Assembly: GCA_028564925.1 (NCBI GenBank)
Contig: CM053028.1
Location: 444,900,022 to 444,964,021, forward strand
Direction: 5' to 3'
Length of the DNA stretch: 64,000 bases
Source: Lithobates sylvaticus
Taxonomy: Eukaryota; Chordata; Amphibia; Anura; Ranidae
Position numbers and translations under genes: made by a program. Shown here piece by piece: positions 35,490 to 45,599 of the stretch. The notes beneath the pieces were generated by a model. It saw nothing but the letters and a program-made list of their open reading frames with translations. It was not told the DNA's origin and searched no databases. The first letter of the stretch is position 1; each line of letters starts with the position of its first letter.

Positions 35490-36476
35490 TTAACCACTTC
35501 AATACAGGGCTTTTAAACACCCTTCCTTACCAGAGCACTTTTTGCGATTCGGCACTGCGTCGCTTTAACTAACAATTGCGCGGTCGTGCGACGTTACACC
35601 CAAACAAAATTGACGTCCTTTTTTTCCCACAAATAGAGCTTTCTTTTGGTGGTATTTGATCACCTCTGCGGTTTTCATTTTTTGCGCTATAAACAAAAGA
35701 AGAGCGACAATTTTGAAAAAAAACACAATATTTTTTACTTTTTGCTATAATAAATATCCCATTTTTTTTTAAAAAAATATTTTTTTCCTCAGTTTAGGCC
35801 GATACGTATTCTTGTACATATTTTTGGTAAAAAAATCGCAATAATCGTATATTGATCGGTTTGCGCAAAAGTTATAGCGTCTACAAAATAGAGGATAGAT
35901 TTATTGAATTTTTTTTTTTTTACTAGTAATGGCGGCGATCTGCGATTTTTTTTTTTCGTGACTGCGACATTGCGGCGGACACTTCGGACACTTTTGACAC
36001 ATTTTTGGGACCATTCACATTTACACAGAGATCGTTGCTATAAAATTGCAACAATTACTGTGTAAATGTGACTGGCAGGGAAGGGGTTAACACTAGGGGG
36101 CGCTGCAGGGGTTAATGTGTTCCCTAATAGGAGTGATTCTAACTGTGGGGGGAGGGGACTCAAGGGGAAAAGACCGATCATGTGTTCCTCTGTACTGGGA
36201 TCACATGATTGGTCTCCTCCCCGCTGACAGGACGTGGAGCTGTGTGTTTACACACACAGCTCCACGGTCCCGCCCGGTCCCGTTGTTTTAACGGGCAATC
36301 GCGGGTGCCCGGTGGACATCGCGGCCGCCGGGCACTCGCACCGGGTCCCGAGCGATGCCGCGGGCGCGCGCCCCCCAGTCGGCCGGGACTGCGAGGACGT
36401 CATGTGACGCCCACCCAGGATGGTAGATCCACCTTGTGGGCGTCATATGACTATGAGGTGGTATTGAAGGGGTTAA
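35490..36476. mobile_element. ~1-kb TTAA element, family P, copy 3 (inverted)
   Basis: 987 bp, TTAACCACTTCAATAC to GAAGGGGTTAA. It is in the opposite orientation to the other P copies: the conserved core reads CTTTTGGTGGTATTTGATC at 35641. Near its right end GGACGTCATGTGACGCCC and GGGCGTCATATGAC form paired CRE-like palindromes. GC-rich middle (36280-36380) with strong hairpins. Confidence 0.75.
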
Positions 36477-36689
36477 AAGAGAAAAAAAAAAAGCAAAAGT
36501 CCATCCAGGATTCCCATGCAGGGGTTTCAACTTCAGTCAGCAAACACAAATGAAAAATACTGAGCCACCTGGCTCTCCGGTCAGCAGTAGCTCTGCTTGT
36601 TTTGGTCTCCCAGACCACTTGCTGTTCAGGCCCACATGACCTCTTGACAGGGTTTTCCCAGTACTTCCAGCTTGCATATATATATATGT

Positions 36690-36868
36690 ATGTATACACC
36701 GCTCCTTCACCGCTCCAAAGATGCTGCTAGCAGGACTTTTTTTTTGTGTCCTGCCAGCGCACCGCTGCAGTGTTTCACACTGGAGAGACACTCTTTCAGG
36801 GTGCTTTTCAGGCGCTATTTTTAGCACTGTATCGCTTGCAAAGCGCCCCAGTGTGAAAGGGGTCTTAG
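36690..36868. repeat. MITE, family G, copy 2 (half element)
   Basis: CACCGCTCCTTCACCGCTCC, AGATGCTGCTAGCAGGAC and the end GCGCCCCAGTGTGAAAGGGG match 61890-62080. The left half is missing. Confidence 0.6.
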
Positions 36869-36963
36869 GAATCTCGAAATTACAGAGATTCAATCCAGAA
36901 ATACCAAGATCTTGAGGAAGCTGCAAAAGCAGTTTTCTCCACTCAACATCTATGCTCTGTAGC

Positions 36964-37472
36964 CAGGGCCGTCTTTAATTTTGGTTGGACCCTGGGCAAA
37001 CATTTTCTTGGGCCCCCACCTTTGCAGTTAGGCTTAATGACCACAGTTGTAGGCAGGACTTTCAAGCATGCTCCTTTACCTCCCCAGTAGGCAGCATTCA
37101 CTATAGCTGATGGTGGATATGACCTCAGGGGGGCATGATATACATATGAATGCTGCCTTTTTTTTACATATGAATGCTGCCGGTCAGCTGTTATTTACGT
37201 ATGAATGCAGTCGCTATTTACATATCAATGTCGGTATTTACATGTAAACACAGGGTCTGCAGGTGAGTTATCTGTACACAACAATAGGGCAGAGCTGGGC
37301 AGCAGTAGTAACAGAACTTCACACTGACATATCAGGACACAGCACAGGACTAAAACTTTAAGGAAATTTTAACTGGGACAGTTGCCAAGTATAAGGCAGC
37401 TACTTTGGGCCCCACAACAATGACAGGGCCCAGGGCACCTGCCCCTTTTGCCCTGCCTTAAAGACGGCCCTG
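36964..37472. repeat. hAT-type MITE with 8-bp target duplication
   Basis: 509 bp with inverted ends CAGGGCCGTCTTTAA and TTAAAGACGGCCCTG. Flanks TCTGTAGC (36956-36963) and TCTGTCGC (37473-37480) match at 7 of 8 positions, the duplication length of hAT elements. Extended sub-terminal complementarity: GGCCCCCACC / GGGCCCC. Confidence 0.8.
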
Positions 37473-37639
37473 TCTGTCGCCCTGCATTCAGCAGACATGA
37501 AAACTGTCTTTTTCCTGGCCATCTCCCTAGTGACAGAGCCTCGTACTATCACAGTGTATTTCCACATTTGCAGTCAAGTTTGAGAAAACCCCACCATATC
37601 TTTGTTGTGTGTTCTGAGTGACACAGCGTACCTAAAAAT

Positions 37640-37993
37640 ATATATTTTAAAAGTCTTACTTTTTATATGTGTCTTTGGAACAATCCTTTGGAACTATTTT
37701 GTAGTGAGTCTGTCCCCAGACAAAGACTAGGGCATTTCAACCCAATAGAACAACTTTGGGATGAATTAGAGCGGAGACTGCAAGACAGGTCTTCTCGTCC
37801 CCATCAGTGCCTGACCTCACAAATGCTCTTCTGGAAGAATGGTCAAACATTCCCATAGACACACTGCTAAACCTTGTGGACAGCCTTCCCTGCAAAGGGT
37901 GGGCCAACTCAATATTGAACCCTACGGACTAAGACTGAGATTCCTTTAAAGTTCATGTGTGTAAAGTCCCAATACTTTTGGCAATATAGTGTA
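37640..37993 (+). mobile_element. Tc1 3' fragment with right terminal repeat
   Basis: The + strand encodes HFNPIEQLWDELERRL, the region around the third catalytic acid of a Tc1 transposase, followed by degraded C-terminal codons. The right end CAATACTTTTGGCAATATAG then GTA is a familiar Tc1 terminus. The 5' two thirds are gone. Confidence 0.8.
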
Positions 37994-38049
37994 GTTCATC
38001 TTTTTTTTTTTTTTATTATATAAACCAGCATTTACATTTTATTTTTCAG

Positions 38050-38241
38050 CTTTGCAATTCGGACAAGCTATGGGAGCACATTGTGGAAAGATCTTGTGAT
38101 ACCGTCACCCGAGAGATGAGAGCTTTAGCCCAAAATATTGGCTGGAAGCAGTTCTTCTTCACCAACAAACTGCAGCTTCAGCTCCAGCTCCGGAGATGGA
38201 GGAAGAAACAGGAAGACAGTCAAGATACCGTCTTGGAATGA
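38050..38241 (+). CDS. FBXO36: FBXO36 last coding exon
   Basis: Begins directly after TTATTTTTCAG at 38049 in phase 0, in register with the exon at 11493. It reads LCNSDKLWEHIVERSCD, TVTREMRALAQNIGWKQ, FFFTNKLQLQLQLRRWRK, then KQEDSQDTVLE and TGA at 38239-38241. This is the end of the F-box region and the FBXO36-specific C-terminal tail (compare remembered human LWEQIVQS...GWRQLFFTNKLQLQ). With the previous exon it gives the last 120-odd residues of a protein usually near 188. The Arg/Lys/Gln-rich tail is typical. No damage visible. The neighbour expected from human synteny is SLC16A14, but I could not find its exons here. Confidence 0.95.
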   Translation, partial: LCNSDKLWEHIVERSCDTVTREMRALAQNIGWKQFFFTNKLQLQLQLRRWRKKQEDSQDTVLE

Positions 38242-38650
38242 CAGCATTAAGTGCCAAATAAAAAAGTACAAAGGAGTCACGTCTCCTCATTACTTATAGG
38301 AACACGTTTGAAAGAAGAACTGTCTGTATTGCCCATAGCACCCAATTTTTAAGTTTCTAGTGCATAGAAAAAATGCGATAAGTTGCTATGGGGAACATAG
38401 ACAGTCCTTCCACATAGGAAGGAAGCTATAGACAGCAGATCCCTCACCTAACTCATATGATTTGCTTATGGCCAGAGTCCTTGCATGTTATGTACACTTA
38501 GAAGATGTTATTCAGGGTTTATTCTGGTAAATATTTGTGCCTTAAACACAGTGCCAAAATTATTTTCTGCTTAAGATGTATTTGTTTTTTTACATTACAA
38601 TGCTTTTGTACCAGAAGCATCAGTGTGATTAAAAGCTGAAATATAGTTAC
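38242..38650 (+). other. FBXO36: FBXO36 3' untranslated region with polyadenylation signals
   Basis: AATAAA at 38257-38262 lies only 16 bases after the stop, and ATTAAA at 38628-38633 offers a distal site. Either could end the transcript; the proximal one gives an unusually short 3' UTR. RNA 3'-end data would decide. Confidence 0.55.
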
Positions 38651-38914
38651 GTTTGAGCGTCTTTATTTGGGTGCGTATAAGAATGCATACTAGTTAAATC
38701 ATTTTTAACTTGTTTAAAAGGTCAATCCACTATATAATGTTTAGTTATGGATGGATGCTGATGGGTTGAATTACTCACTGCCTATTCATAGTTTAGGTAC
38801 TTCCATGCAGAGCTCTGGCTTCTGGGGTTCCCAGCTGTCCTCCTCCATGTAGTAAGCTGTATATATGTGTCATAGCTAGTTCATTATAACGTACCATCCA
38901 TGCCAGATTTAGAC
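38651..38914. other. no recognised feature
   Basis: Intergenic; nothing identified. Confidence 0.3.
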
Positions 38915-39516
38915 CGGGGGGGGCAGAGCAAGTAACCAGCTCTCTGCTCACGGAGCACTGAGAACCGAGTGATCAGCAGTGTTTGATCACTCAGTTCTCA
39001 GTTTTTGACCCCTTTCACACTGGAGGCGTTTTTCAGGCACTTTAGCACTAAAAATAGCGCCTATGAAGCGCCTGAAAAATGCCTCATCTGCAATCCCAGT
39101 CCCGAGTGCTTTCACACTGGGGCGCTGCGCTGACAGGACGTCAAAAAAAGTCCTGCAAGCAGCTTCTTTGAGGTGCTTTAGGAGCGTATACACCGCTCCT
39201 AAAGCGCCCCCGCCCATTGAAATCACTGGGCAGCGCCGCCGAAGCGCCTGCAAAGTGCCTCGGCAGCGGCGTTTTTAACCCTTTATTCAGACGCTAGCGG
39301 GGGTTTGAAAGCATCCCGCTAGAGGTCGAAAAGTGCCTCTAAAATGACGGTAAAGTGCCGCTAAAACTAGTGGCGCTTTACCGCCGACACCCCACGCTTT
39401 TAGTGCGAAAGGGCTCTTCGAGCCATCGAGGGACACATGCAGCATCGGACTGATGCTGCATCCACCTAGGTACAGTAAGTATGATTTCTAAAATAAAACC
39501 CTAATTTCTCTTTTAA
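38915..39516. repeat. TTAA-type MITE, family B, copy 3, split by a G element
   Basis: GCTCTCTGCTCACGGAGCAC, GAACCGAGTGATCAGC and, after the insert, GACACATGCAGCATCGGAC and CTAATTTCTCTTTTAA match family B. Its right TTAA (39513-39516) is shared with a family F element. The left terminus is not clear. Confidence 0.55.
39005..39417. repeat. MITE, family G, copy 3
   Basis: Ends ACCCCTTTCACACTGGAGG and TTTTAGTGCGAAAGGGCTCT. Contains AAAATAGCGCCTATGAAGCG and AAAGTGCCGCTAAAA / TGGCGCTTTACCG. Inserted in family B. Confidence 0.65.
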
Positions 39517-39866
39517 AGTATATCAAAACTTTTTTTTTTTCTGTTTTTCTGAAGGGTTAGTGATCTTGTTTGTTTTTTAGCTGTCTTTATCCTCATTGGG
39601 GACATTTACGCTCTTTATTTGCCCTGGTGACCATTGTAACTGGGACTGAAAGTGAAAGAAAATCAAAAATGTTTGCATTGCCCCCCCCCCCCCCCCCCCC
39701 CAGTGACAAATGTCGGAGACGATTTCCTTCAATTTAATTTTCTTACTTCCTAGGTCTGAGGAACAGATATTTAAGAAAAATCTCCCCAATGGGGCACAAA
39801 ATGCAAAAAACAATAAAAAAAACTGACAGCAGAGCTTTTAACCATTCCCCACTTCACAGTTTTAAA
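39513..39866. repeat. TTAA-type repeat, family F, copy 1
   Basis: TTAAAGTATATCAAAAC, CCTGGTGACCATTGTAAC, GAAAGTGAAAGAAAATC, a (C)21 run (39681-39701) and AAATCTCCCCAATGGGGCAC match family F at 49325. Right end near CAGTTTTAAAGCCC. Confidence 0.6.
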
Positions 39867-40217
39867 GCCCAATTCCAGGTGGGGCGAAACTCAACAGGTT
39901 ATGGCAAAATTGGCCAAAGGGTTCCACTGAACCAGTACATTGCATTGTATCACTACTGCAACCACTGTCCTAAAACAACACATAATCTGCTTATTTTTGG
40001 GATTGCAATGACATAAGATTTGTAAAAACCTTTTTGTTTTATGAAGGCTTTACAGGGCTCATTTAATAATTAATGGAATTTTGTCTTCTTTTTTCATTTC
40101 ACTATATAAGCCATAGTTAATATATGAATTGTGTGTCAAGCATTGATTATATATATGTGGGACTAAAGGTCAACTCTCATTGGTAAAGGGGTTAATTTAA
40201 TCAGCACATAACACACC
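39867..40217. other. no recognised feature
   Basis: Intergenic; nothing identified. Confidence 0.3.
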
Positions 40218-40607
40218 TAATGCCCCGTACACACGAGCGGATTTTCCGTCAGAAAAAACTTGGATGGTTTTTCCAACGGAATTCCGCTCAAGCTTGGCTT
40301 GCATACACACGGTCACACAAAAGTTCTATGAACTTTAGACCGCCAAGAGCACGGTGACGTACAACACTACGACGAGGCGAGAAAATTAAGTTCAATGCTT
40401 CCGAGCATGCGTCAAATTGTTTCCGAGCATGCGTAGAAATTTTGCACTCCGGAAATTGTACAGACGATCGGAATTTCAGGTCGGAACTTTTTCCAACCGA
40501 AAAATAGAGAACATGCTCTCAATCTTTTGCTGGCGGGATTTCCGCCAGAAAAAGTCTGATGGAGCATACACACGGTTGGAATTTCCGATCGTGTGTACAG
40601 GGCATTA
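40218..40607. repeat. MITE, family R-related, copy 6
   Basis: Ends TAATGCCCCGTACACACGAG and GATCGTGTGTACAGGGCATTA, with TA at the outer edges. It has repeated CCGAGCATGCGT words in the centre and a different interior from copies 4 and 5. Confidence 0.7.
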
Positions 40608-40782
40608 AGGTCTCCTTCTGAACACTGTATAATTTTAATCAAATGTAGCATGAATATATACTAAAGCTGAAATGAGAACTGCACAGTAACCTCCAGCATC
40701 CAATCGGATTTCATTTTTACTAAAGTCACAAAACTAAAAGTTGAATTCTGATTGGTTGAAATTGCTTAAGGTACTCTGCTCT

Positions 40783-41086
40783 TAGGCTAGGTTTACATTT
40801 GTTTGTAAACGCTCACAAAATCTTGCGCTTTCCTGCAAGGCAAGTGCTGCCCCTTTGCAAATGTGCGGCGGTGCCATTAATTCTTAATGGCACCCCTACG
40901 TATCTGTAAACGCAAACGCAATAACACATAGTGCTGCAGCACCATTTGTTTTAGTGCAGCATGATTTCTCAGATGGGTCAGGGACTTGTTTTGGGCGTTT
41001 CTCATGTGTTGGCCAGCCCATTGAAATGAATGGGCTGCTCTACATGCGACATACGGAACCAATGGTGTGAACAGAGCCTAACCGAA
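40783..41086. repeat. MITE, family H, copy 6
   Basis: Ends TTAGGCTAGGTTTACATTTG and GGTGTGAACAGAGCCTAA; AATTCTTAATGGCACCCC interior. Confidence 0.6.
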
Positions 41087-41535
41087 TAAGGCAGCCAATC
41101 CATATGCCCTCCATTGCATTTCACAATTAATTTTACAGCAGTCCCTTGGGAAAGATAAATCAGTGTATACATGCAGATAAATTAAACACAACGAAGATCT
41201 GCATAAAATTAGGTCTTTTATTTTGCGCAAAACATAAAACAAAAGTTCTGTAGTAGTATATTTTATGATAAAAATGACATGCTGAAGATATAGGCTTGAT
41301 TCATATTTGTTTTGTTCCAGTTTCAGGGGAGCTTGTTTAGGTCCAGGTTCCTCCTTGAGTAATTCTTATATTTATTTGTATATAACCAATATAAGTGAAC
41401 AGACTGTCATTGTTTTTATCTCACTTCAACCACATTGACATAAATGGACTACCAGTTTCCTCAAATCAGTGAAATAACTGAAAAGACTATCACAACACTT
41501 TCTCCTCTCATCAATTAGAGTGGCAAAACTGACTG
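41087..41535. other. no recognised feature
   Basis: AT-rich intergenic sequence; nothing identified. Confidence 0.3.
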
Positions 41536-41681
41536 TTAAAGTGTAACTAAAGGCATTTTATTTTTATTTTGGATAGAATAAGGGAGGATTATAATATATA
41601 TATATATATCCCTTCACTTCTGGTCCCATAGCCAAAACGGGAAGTGAGAGGAAATCCCTCCAAAGTGAGGGAAACCTTAGT

Positions 41682-41809
41682 TATGGTCTAGAGCCCTACG
41701 GACGACATGAGTAACGATGACACATAGGAACAACACAAAACTCACCAACATGAAATAGACCTGAAAGTGTGCCTTGGTCTACCGTATGGTACACCAAAAT
41801 AAGGGGGCA
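41682..41809 (-). repeat. Ngaro split direct repeat B2 (3' end of element)
   Basis: Outer copy of B; its left edge (after AAACCTTAGT) is the junction with the family F host sequence. Confidence 0.85.
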
Positions 41810-41919
41810 TACCCTAGATAAGGAATGATAAGAAGTAGTTATGGAATAATGTGGAATGAGTATTCAGTCTGGGGTAAGAATACTTGGAAGAGGCTTTTAA
41901 AAAGGGGAGGGTGGGTGGG

Positions 41920-42023
41920 TATCACGCACAGGAAACCGACAAAGACCGGCGGCCTTTGGGCTGCTTAAATACCCTCCGGGCTCCTCCCATAACTTCAGGC
42001 CGGTACCCGGCCTTCCAATTTAT
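41920..42023 (-). repeat. Ngaro split direct repeat A2
   Basis: Internal partner of A1; it abuts B1 with the word TAT shared. Confidence 0.85.
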
Positions 42024-42148
42024 GGTCTAGAGCCCTACGGACGACATGAGTAACGATGACACATAGGAACAACACAAAACTCACCAACATGAAATAGACC
42101 TGAAAGTGTGCCTTGGTCTACCGTATGGTACACCAAAATAAGGGGGCA
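42021..42148 (-). repeat. Ngaro split direct repeat B1
   Basis: TATGGTCTAGAGCCCTACGG ... CAAAATAAGGGGGCA, 128 bp, identical by eye to B2. Confidence 0.85.
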
Positions 42149-42177
42149 AAAACCTTCAGGTAGGGGATAATTATTTA

Positions 42178-43135
42178 TTAAAGGTAAATGTCACTGAGTA
42201 GTTGGGCAAAGGCCTGAGCCCTCTCCAACTGTGGGTTAGGTATGTAGCGAGAGAAGCAGGCCGACTTCCACCGACCTAGTTTCTTGATCACATGGTCCGG
42301 AACCCCCTGTCTTGAGGCCGTCGTGGCCGCCCCGATCCGGAATGAATGCCCGGAGTACTGGCTGGGGTCCAATTGAAGATTGCCGAGAAGGACCCGGACA
42401 TGTACCACGAACTGCGACGAGTTTGAGGGGTTTAACTGGAAAGGGTAAAGCGGACTGGACCCTGGGCGGTCGGATAGCAGTGCCGTCGAGCGGTGTAACA
42501 CGGCAACTGGGCACCAGTTGTTGTGGGTCCTGTACGGTGAATATCTACTCCGGAACCTCGCTGCTGAGTTTTAGACGTCGCCAAGTGAAGAACGTAGTGA
42601 TCCTGGTGGCGGCAGAGATTACTTTTATGCAAGACTGGACCGGCTGGGTGGCTGCGAGTGAACTCGCTGGGCCGTAGAAACCCATAAAACGCCATGTGTA
42701 TCGCAGCCTGCAGGACGGTGCTGAGGAGGAGACCAAAGGGGGACCTATCCAGGATGTCAGACATCCCCTTAAGGATCTCCCCAGTGATAGGCAGCCGCTT
42801 CGGGCTGACTGGCGGCTGGAGCTTCTGAACTCCACGCAGTAGAGCCCTCACTGCGTGGCAGGAGAACACCGAAGGCCTCGCGGGGTCTTGAAGTGACAAG
42901 TAGTGCTGCACCCCGGCCACGTACTGGCGTATCGTGCTGTGTGACAGTGCCAGGTGAGAATGGCAATAAGCGATAAACGCCAGAACCTGCTTGACGCTGG
43001 AAGATTCACGGGGCGTTGGGGCAGGAACTTATTAAATGCCCCCAGGCCGTCCGGCAGGCCCGACGGGTGTTGCGGGCGAGCGAAGTTAGTAGCTGACTGT
43101 AAATGTGGGGCTAGTCCAAGGTCAGTTGTGACCAA
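42178..43135 (-). pseudogene. Ngaro tyrosine recombinase region (fossil)
   Basis: Region encoding the tyrosine recombinase that inserts the circular DNA intermediate. Recognisable parts: an N-terminal SAM-like segment (about 42850-43135), the first catalytic arginine (GFLRPSEF), the GHSFRIGAA box with His and Arg, and the region of the nucleophile tyrosine (CFSRYIPNP) near the C-terminus. It is present as more than one frame segment and is considered dead. Confidence 0.8.
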
Positions 43136-44678
43136 TCCGGGATAGAGGCTGAGAGATGGTAGGCTCCTGGCATCTGTTCAAAGAAAGGAACAAAGTTAAA
43201 CGGGAGAGTGCGTCCGCTGCTGAGTTGAACTTCCCTGGAACGAATGAGCAGTAAACATTGAATTGATGTTGTAGGGATAGCTGGATCAGTCTGCGGAGGA
43301 AGGACATGACGGGCCTGGATTTAGACCTGCCCTTGCTGATGATCTCGGCTGTGGCTTGATTGTCTGTCGTAAAAGCCACCATCTGTCCAGACCAATAGTG
43401 ACCCCATAGGTGAGCGGCTGCTACGACGGGGAACAGCTCAAAGAGGGCTGACGTGGTAGTGAAGCCCGGTGTGGCTAGTGCCTGAGGAGGCCAAGGGGCG
43501 GCGAACCACAAATGGCCAAAAATGGCGGCGCATCCTGTGGATGCCGCCGCATCGGTCACCACTTGAGGTGACTGCGTGGACACGACTGGGATGAACAGGG
43601 ACACACCGTTCCAATTACTAAGAAAGTGTTCCCACATGGCCAGATCTGCCCTGGCTGCTGAATCCAGCCTGATGACCTGGTCAGGGTCCTGAGTGTAGGA
43701 CAGGAAGACCGGCAACCGGGACACGAAGGAGCGGCCCTGGGGGATGATCCTCATAGCAAAATTCAACATCCCGAGGAGAGACTGAAGTTGCTTCTGAGTA
43801 CATCCCCCCACCCGGGTGAACTCTCGCAGAACCGTCCTGATACGGTCCAACTTATCTGCGGGAAGGCTGGCCTGCATGGCAGGCGTGTCAAGGTCGATGC
43901 CCAAGAACGTGATCTTGTGCGCCGGGCCGTCCACCTTGTGTTCCGCTATGGGGACGTTCAGATTGTCGAAAACCGTCCTCAACTTTCCAAGGTCCCCTGG
44001 GGGAGCCCCGGGTGGTTCTATCAGAAGGAAGTCATCCAAATAATGGACGACCTCGTGGCACTGTGCCTCGTAGAGAAGGATCCACGCCAGGGTCTCTGCG
44101 AACTTATCAAATAACCAAGGACTACTCTTAGACCCGAAGGTCAATTTGGTTGCGAAATAATATCGCTCCCTCCACTTGATGCCATGCCAGCACCACAGGG
44201 AAGGATGTATGGGCAGTAGCTTGAAGGCGTCAGATATGTCCGCCTTCGAGAGCCAAGCACCTACCCCTGCCCTGAGTATGGCCTGGGTAGCCATATCTAC
44301 CGAAGCGTACTTCAGTGAGAACTCCTCGGAGGGAATGAGCGAGTTGAGACTAGGAACGACGGAAGAATGAGGCGCTGACAGATCATACGCCAGACGTTTT
44401 TTTTTTTTTTTTTTTTTTTCCGAAAATTTTCCCTGTACAAGCCCGATAGGGCTAACCCTCCAGATACTAAAGGGAGACTGACTGAACGGGCCTATCATAA
44501 AGTCCCGATCCAACTCCGTCTGAAGAAGGACGTCGATAGCTGGCTCATCTGTTGCTGCTGAGCGCAGGTTCGGACATTCGTGGGTGGTGTGGGGCAGGGT
44601 GATGAGCCCGGTATGAAACTCATCGGTGAAACCTCGAATGAGGTAGCTGGCGAGTGACGGATAGGGGTGTGAGGTCAA
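43122..44678 (-). CDS. Ngaro reverse transcriptase/RNase H region (fossil)
   Basis: A 518-codon - strand frame. RT motifs in order: LSKADISDAFKLLPI, LTFGSKSSPWLFDKF, the catalytic YLDDFLLI, and KITFLGIDLD. RNase H follows: VVTDAAASTGCAAIFG, FELFPVVAA, TTDNQATAEII, NSAADALSR. The order RT-RNase H without a protease fits DIRS-order elements. It follows the Gag-like frame by about 40 bp. Treated as a fossil. Confidence 0.88.
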   Translation of the reverse strand: MTSHPYPSLASYLIRGFTDEFHTGLITLPHTTHECPNLRSAATDEPAIDVLLQTELDRDFMIGPFSQSPFSIWRVSPIGLVQGKFSEKKKKKKKRLAYDLSAPHSSVVPSLNSLIPSEEFSLKYASVDMATQAILRAGVGAWLSKADISDAFKLLPIHPSLWCWHGIKWRERYYFATKLTFGSKSSPWLFDKFAETLAWILLYEAQCHEVVHYLDDFLLIEPPGAPPGDLGKLRTVFDNLNVPIAEHKVDGPAHKITFLGIDLDTPAMQASLPADKLDRIRTVLREFTRVGGCTQKQLQSLLGMLNFAMRIIPQGRSFVSRLPVFLSYTQDPDQVIRLDSAARADLAMWEHFLSNWNGVSLFIPVVSTQSPQVVTDAAASTGCAAIFGHLWFAAPWPPQALATPGFTTTSALFELFPVVAAAHLWGHYWSGQMVAFTTDNQATAEIISKGRSKSRPVMSFLRRLIQLSLQHQFNVYCSFVPGKFNSAADALSRLTLFLSLNRCQEPTISQPLSRIGHN

Positions 44679-44714
44679 GTAAACATCGAGCCAAAGGACA
44701 TTGACCTGGCTTAG

Positions 44715-45599
44715 TCACGGTTTCTTCTGCTTGACCTCACACGGAACCCTGGGGTGCGCCCTCTGGCATAGGGTGCAAACGTGCAAGAGCCGGCACTGGC
44801 TGAAATTGCAGGAGCCGTAGTTGAAGTTGTTGCAAATGGCGGCTCCCCCAACCATTTGCCCCGGACGACCCCACTTGTCCACCTTCTGCCCTTGCGCCGG
44901 GGCCTGCTGAGCCTGACTCGTGCTGGTAGAGGCCGTGCTAGTTATCGGGTGGACAGAGGCTATGTTGGCACACCAGACCGCGGTGTGGGATGCTGACTGA
45001 CAGACAGCACATAGCGGGGACCGTAGACTCGCAAAGTGGCAGCAGAACAACTCGGTGTCCACTACGCTCCAGTCCGTTGTCCAATGGAACTGTAAGAATC
45101 TGTCCACGGCTTTGGCCGAGAAGGACCGATGATAATCGTAGAAGGCTGAGCCAGCGTATTTGTGGCCCAGGTCTACGATTAAATGGAGGTAGAGGTCCAG
45201 TTCCTCCCGCCTGCCCGGGGAGGCTGAGCACCGTACGTCCCTGAACATGCCGAAAGCGAGCGTGAACTCGGGCACCGTGAGCTTTCTGTTGAGCCTCGGA
45301 TCCTTTGCCTTCAAAACCACCGAGACGTCGCCCCAGGTGTAGGCCTTGTTCTCGGCCAAGTCATGGACCGAGATCGTGAGTGAGGCCAGGTTAACGTCTC
45401 TGCCCTCTAAAATGTCCTTCCTTACGCTGGGTGGCACCAGGTGGGAAGGATGACTGGTAGTCGTGGCAAGCTCACTACCTGCGGCCGGTGCACTGATGGC
45501 TGGGACCACCGCAGGGTCCGGAACCGTGGCAGCCGGGCTGGCCTCTAGACGAGACACCCTGTCCTGGACCTCAACGATCGAGGAAGACAGGGAAGACAC
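44715..45599 (-). CDS. Ngaro Gag-like protein (fossil)
   Basis: A 294-codon - strand frame upstream of the RT. The N-terminus has a short coiled-coil-like stretch (SSSIVEVQDRVSRLEA). The middle (WGDVSVVLKA, DLYLHLIVDLGHKY) is the conserved core of DIRS/Ngaro ORF1. The C-terminus carries Cys/His clusters (ICNNFNYGSCNF, HVCTLCQRAHP) that may form nucleic-acid-binding zinc fingers. Function by analogy only: packaging of element RNA. Confidence 0.8.
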   Translation of the reverse strand: MSSLSSSIVEVQDRVSRLEASPAATVPDPAVVPAISAPAAGSELATTTSHPSHLVPPSVRKDILEGRDVNLASLTISVHDLAENKAYTWGDVSVVLKAKDPRLNRKLTVPEFTLAFGMFRDVRCSASPGRREELDLYLHLIVDLGHKYAGSAFYDYHRSFSAKAVDRFLQFHWTTDWSVVDTELFCCHFASLRSPLCAVCQSASHTAVWCANIASVHPITSTASTSTSQAQQAPAQGQKVDKWGRPGQMVGGAAICNNFNYGSCNFSQCRLLHVCTLCQRAHPRVPCEVKQKKP

